Origin: Ruminococcaceae bacterium UBA7147
GTDB taxonomy: Bacteria > Bacillota > Clostridia > Oscillospirales > Acutalibacteraceae
Direction: 5' to 3'
Assembly (NCBI GenBank): GCA_002491825.1
Contig: DKWR01000012.1
Span: 1 to 14,621, forward strand
Length of the DNA stretch: 14,621 bases
The translations under genes were made by a program, and so were the position numbers. This document shows positions 14,567-14,621 of this stretch, in pieces (position 1 is the stretch's first letter; each line of letters begins with the position of its first letter). The notes under the pieces were generated by a model, which did no database searches, was not told where the DNA came from, and saw nothing but the letters and a program-made list of their open reading frames with translations.

Positions 14567-14621
14567 TAAACGATAATTTGCCGAGTGCCTCGGCTCGCAA
14601 ATCGAGTGGAAAAGTCAGTTT
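14567..14621. repeat. Probable start of another copy of the TAAACGATAATTT repeat, cut by the window edge
   Basis: TAAACGATAATTT (14567-14579) matches the left terminal repeat of the 2730-2942 element. Further in, TCGAGTGGA (14602-14610) matches 2783-2791 of that element. Between them is a 6-bp hairpin, GCCGAG-TGC-CTCGGC (14580-14594), which the first copy lacks. The copy is incomplete and diverged. Confidence 0.5.

Overview
The window looks like the chromosome of a spore-forming, low-to-moderate GC Clostridia member, most likely of the Ruminococcus/Oscillospiraceae type (inference). The evidence is three endospore genes (ylbJ, yqfC, yqfD), Firmicutes-type ribosome binding sites (GGAGG or GAGGTGAT), sigma-A promoters, the FakA (YloV)-RecG gene adjacency, and a secreted BspA-like LRR/CAP/Ig-like protein typical of gut Clostridia. 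No rRNA, tRNA, CRISPR array, phage gene or transposase gene was found.

Left part, minus strand (1-6226). A very large secreted surface protein runs off the left edge with no stop codon (1-2559). Its 853 visible residues hold a signal peptide, about 14 BspA-type leucine-rich repeats, a CAP/SCP domain and bacterial Ig-like domains. Its promoter has perfect -35 and -10 hexamers (2623-2650). Upstream is a 498-bp gene-free stretch holding a 213-bp element with terminal inverted repeats, a 16-bp tandem repeat, and the terminator of the next operon. That operon is ylbJ-asnB: a sporulation membrane protein followed 18 bp later by a glutamine-dependent asparagine synthetase. Between ylbJ and the divergent yqfC lies a 176-bp element that is one long imperfect palindrome (6021-6196). 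It occupies most of the shared promoter space.

Right part, plus strand (6227-14510). The order is yqfC, yqfD (spore formation), ymdB (2',3'-cyclic-nucleotide phosphodiesterase family), yloV/fakA (fatty-acid kinase ATP-binding subunit), recG (branch-migration helicase), a D,D-carboxypeptidase of the DacA/DacF type, and nrdR (repressor of ribonucleotide reductase genes). Clear terminators follow yloV and nrdR. Promoters precede yloV and nrdR, and a weaker one precedes the carboxypeptidase.

The genes are mostly conserved housekeeping and sporulation genes. The unexplained material is intergenic. There are at least two families of palindromic or MITE-like elements (2730-2942, 6021-6196, 13800-about 13930, and a start at 14567). 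There is also a set of short hairpins at 2850, 12383 and 13901, whose stem sequences differ while pairing is kept. No wholly new multi-gene system was found. The best leads are these elements, the ylbJ-asnB pairing and the large multidomain surface protein.
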